Origin: Nocardia wallacei
GTDB lineage: Bacteria; Actinomycetota; Actinomycetes; Mycobacteriales; Mycobacteriaceae
Length of the DNA stretch: 64,000 nucleotides
Direction: 5' to 3'
Assembly (NCBI RefSeq): GCF_029868745.1
Contig: NZ_JARWOP010000120.1
Coordinates: 37,724-101,723 of the forward strand
Positions 63,400 to 64,000 of the stretch are shown here, one piece after another; the first letter of the stretch is position 1; every line of letters begins with the position of its first letter. The notes below the pieces were generated by a model, which worked only from the letters and a program-made list of their open reading frames with translations, was not told where the DNA came from and did not search any database. Made by a program: the position numbers and the translations under genes.

Positions 63400-63702
63400 A
63401 TGAGCACAGCACATCGGATAATCGCCGGAACCCTGATCGTGGGCGCCCTGACGGTGGTCCCGGCTACCGTCGCACCGGCGGCTTTCGCGGCGCCCGGCGG
63501 CTCGACCTCGGGCAACAGCGAGAACCACTCGGGCACCCGCAACGGCGGCACCCGGGAGAACTACGGCAGCAACGCCAACGGCACCGGCTTCGGCGATGCC
63601 GGCGGCACCGACTCGCAGACCCGGCGCCGGTCGCCCTACCTGGACCGATACGGCTACCCGGGCGGCCCCTACCGCCCGCACAACCCGTACGGCAGCCGCT
63701 AG
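63400..63702 (+). CDS. Small secreted Gly/Asn/Tyr-rich protein
   Basis: A 100-residue protein. The signal peptide (about residues 1-31, TLIVGALTVVPATVAPAAFA) is followed by a low-complexity mature part rich in Gly, Asn, Ser and Arg, ending with YLDRYGYPGGPYRPHNPYGS. ATG 63400 has AAGGA about 8 bases upstream; ATG 63385 is the alternative. No Cys, no recognised domain. Confidence 0.6.
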   Translation: MSTAHRIIAGTLIVGALTVVPATVAPAAFAAPGGSTSGNSENHSGTRNGGTRENYGSNANGTGFGDAGGTDSQTRRRSPYLDRYGYPGGPYRPHNPYGSR

Positions 63703-63797
63703 GCTCCACTCCGGAGTCGGCCGGACATGAAACCCGTTCAGCTCGAATACATTCCGATGACCGGTCGCCGCGAGGGCTGCAAGGCGCCGAGCAGGGA

Positions 63798-64000
63798 CCG
63801 CATCACCTCCGCGGGGGGGGGGGGGGCCCCCCCCCCCGGCGCCCCCCCCCCCCCCCCCGCGCCGCCGCCGCCCGCGCGCCCCACCCCCCCCCCCCCGCCG
63901 GGGGGGGGGGGGGGGGGGGGGCCCGGGGTTTCCCCGCGCCGGGGGGGGGGGGGGGCGCGCCCCGGGGGGCGCCCCCCCCCCCCCCGCGGAGGTGATGCGG
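63798..64000. repeat. G/C homopolymer tract within a perfect 29-nt inverted repeat
   Basis: Bases 63798-63826 (CCGCATCACCTCCGC plus 14 G) are the exact reverse complement of 63972-64000. The 145 bases between them are almost only runs of G or C (up to 17-21 long) with a few mixed junctions. Ordinary Nocardia DNA does not look like this. It is best explained as a fold-back or low-quality sequence end, and any protein frame through it is not real. Confidence 0.85.

Noticed and set aside
63012..63995. A long plus-strand frame through the end of the window
   Set aside because: It overlaps the small secreted gene in another frame and translates the G/C homopolymers.

Overview
The window comes from a high-GC, mycolic-acid-bearing actinobacterium, most likely Nocardia or a close relative. 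Evidence: an antigen-85-type mycolyltransferase, a carboxylic acid reductase that closely resembles the Nocardia enzyme, a mycothiol-dependent formaldehyde dehydrogenase, a hemophore-like secreted protein, an EspC-type ESX substrate, F420-type oxidoreductases and frequent GTGA/ATGA gene overlaps. Genus is inferred from protein recognition, not from a marker gene.

Layout. 1-4.3 kb: the tail of a LuxR regulator, then an ATP synthase F0-only operon (AtpI-like, a, c, b and a b-prime/AtpH that stops before its delta domain) with no F1 genes, then a truncated hemoglobin and a small membrane protein. 4.3-7.6 kb: a three-gene ESX/type VII-like cassette on the minus strand with Pro-rich tandem repeats. 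7.7-9.9 kb: a glycosyltransferase, a FitAB-type toxin-antitoxin pair with a palindromic operator, and tRNA-Met. 10-14 kb: an F420-type protein, a quinone reductase, TerC behind a yybP-ykoY manganese riboswitch, and a group of tiny Gly/Cys-rich or membrane proteins. 14-22 kb: an EphD-type operon, HxlR/SDR, crotonase, GNAT and LLM-class genes. 22-31.5 kb: a complete purine-oxidation locus (XdhC, NCS2 permease, three-subunit xanthine dehydrogenase, 8-oxoguanine-type deaminase) divergent from its PucR regulator. 31.8-36.5 kb: an orphan VirB6/TrbL-like membrane protein, a second PucR-type regulator and a mycolyltransferase. 36.9-42.8 kb: an lpd-pdhA-pdhB-pdhC 2-oxoacid dehydrogenase operon and PnuC. 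42.8-50.2 kb: carboxylic acid reductase divergent from MscR plus its metallo-hydrolase, an acyltransferase and a type II thioesterase. 50.3-54.6 kb: a secreted protein, an FAD monooxygenase, a hemophore-like protein and a CutRS-like two-component system.

54.7-58.3 kb is an integration scar: tRNA-Asn, a strong terminator, the C-terminal tail of a tyrosine recombinase, unrelated gene fragments, a frameshifted pseudogene and several small secreted or lipoproteins. 58.4-63.7 kb has an NYN/PIN protein, an AraC-VOC-UvrA-like resistance operon and small proteins. The last 200 bases are G/C homopolymers framed by a perfect 29-nt inverted repeat, most likely a fold-back sequencing or assembly artefact.

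The most unusual items are the F0-only operon with a truncated AtpH, the repeat-rich ESX cassette, the orphan T4SS-like membrane protein, and the cluster of a GRDP-like protein with Cys/Gly-repeat and tiny membrane proteins.
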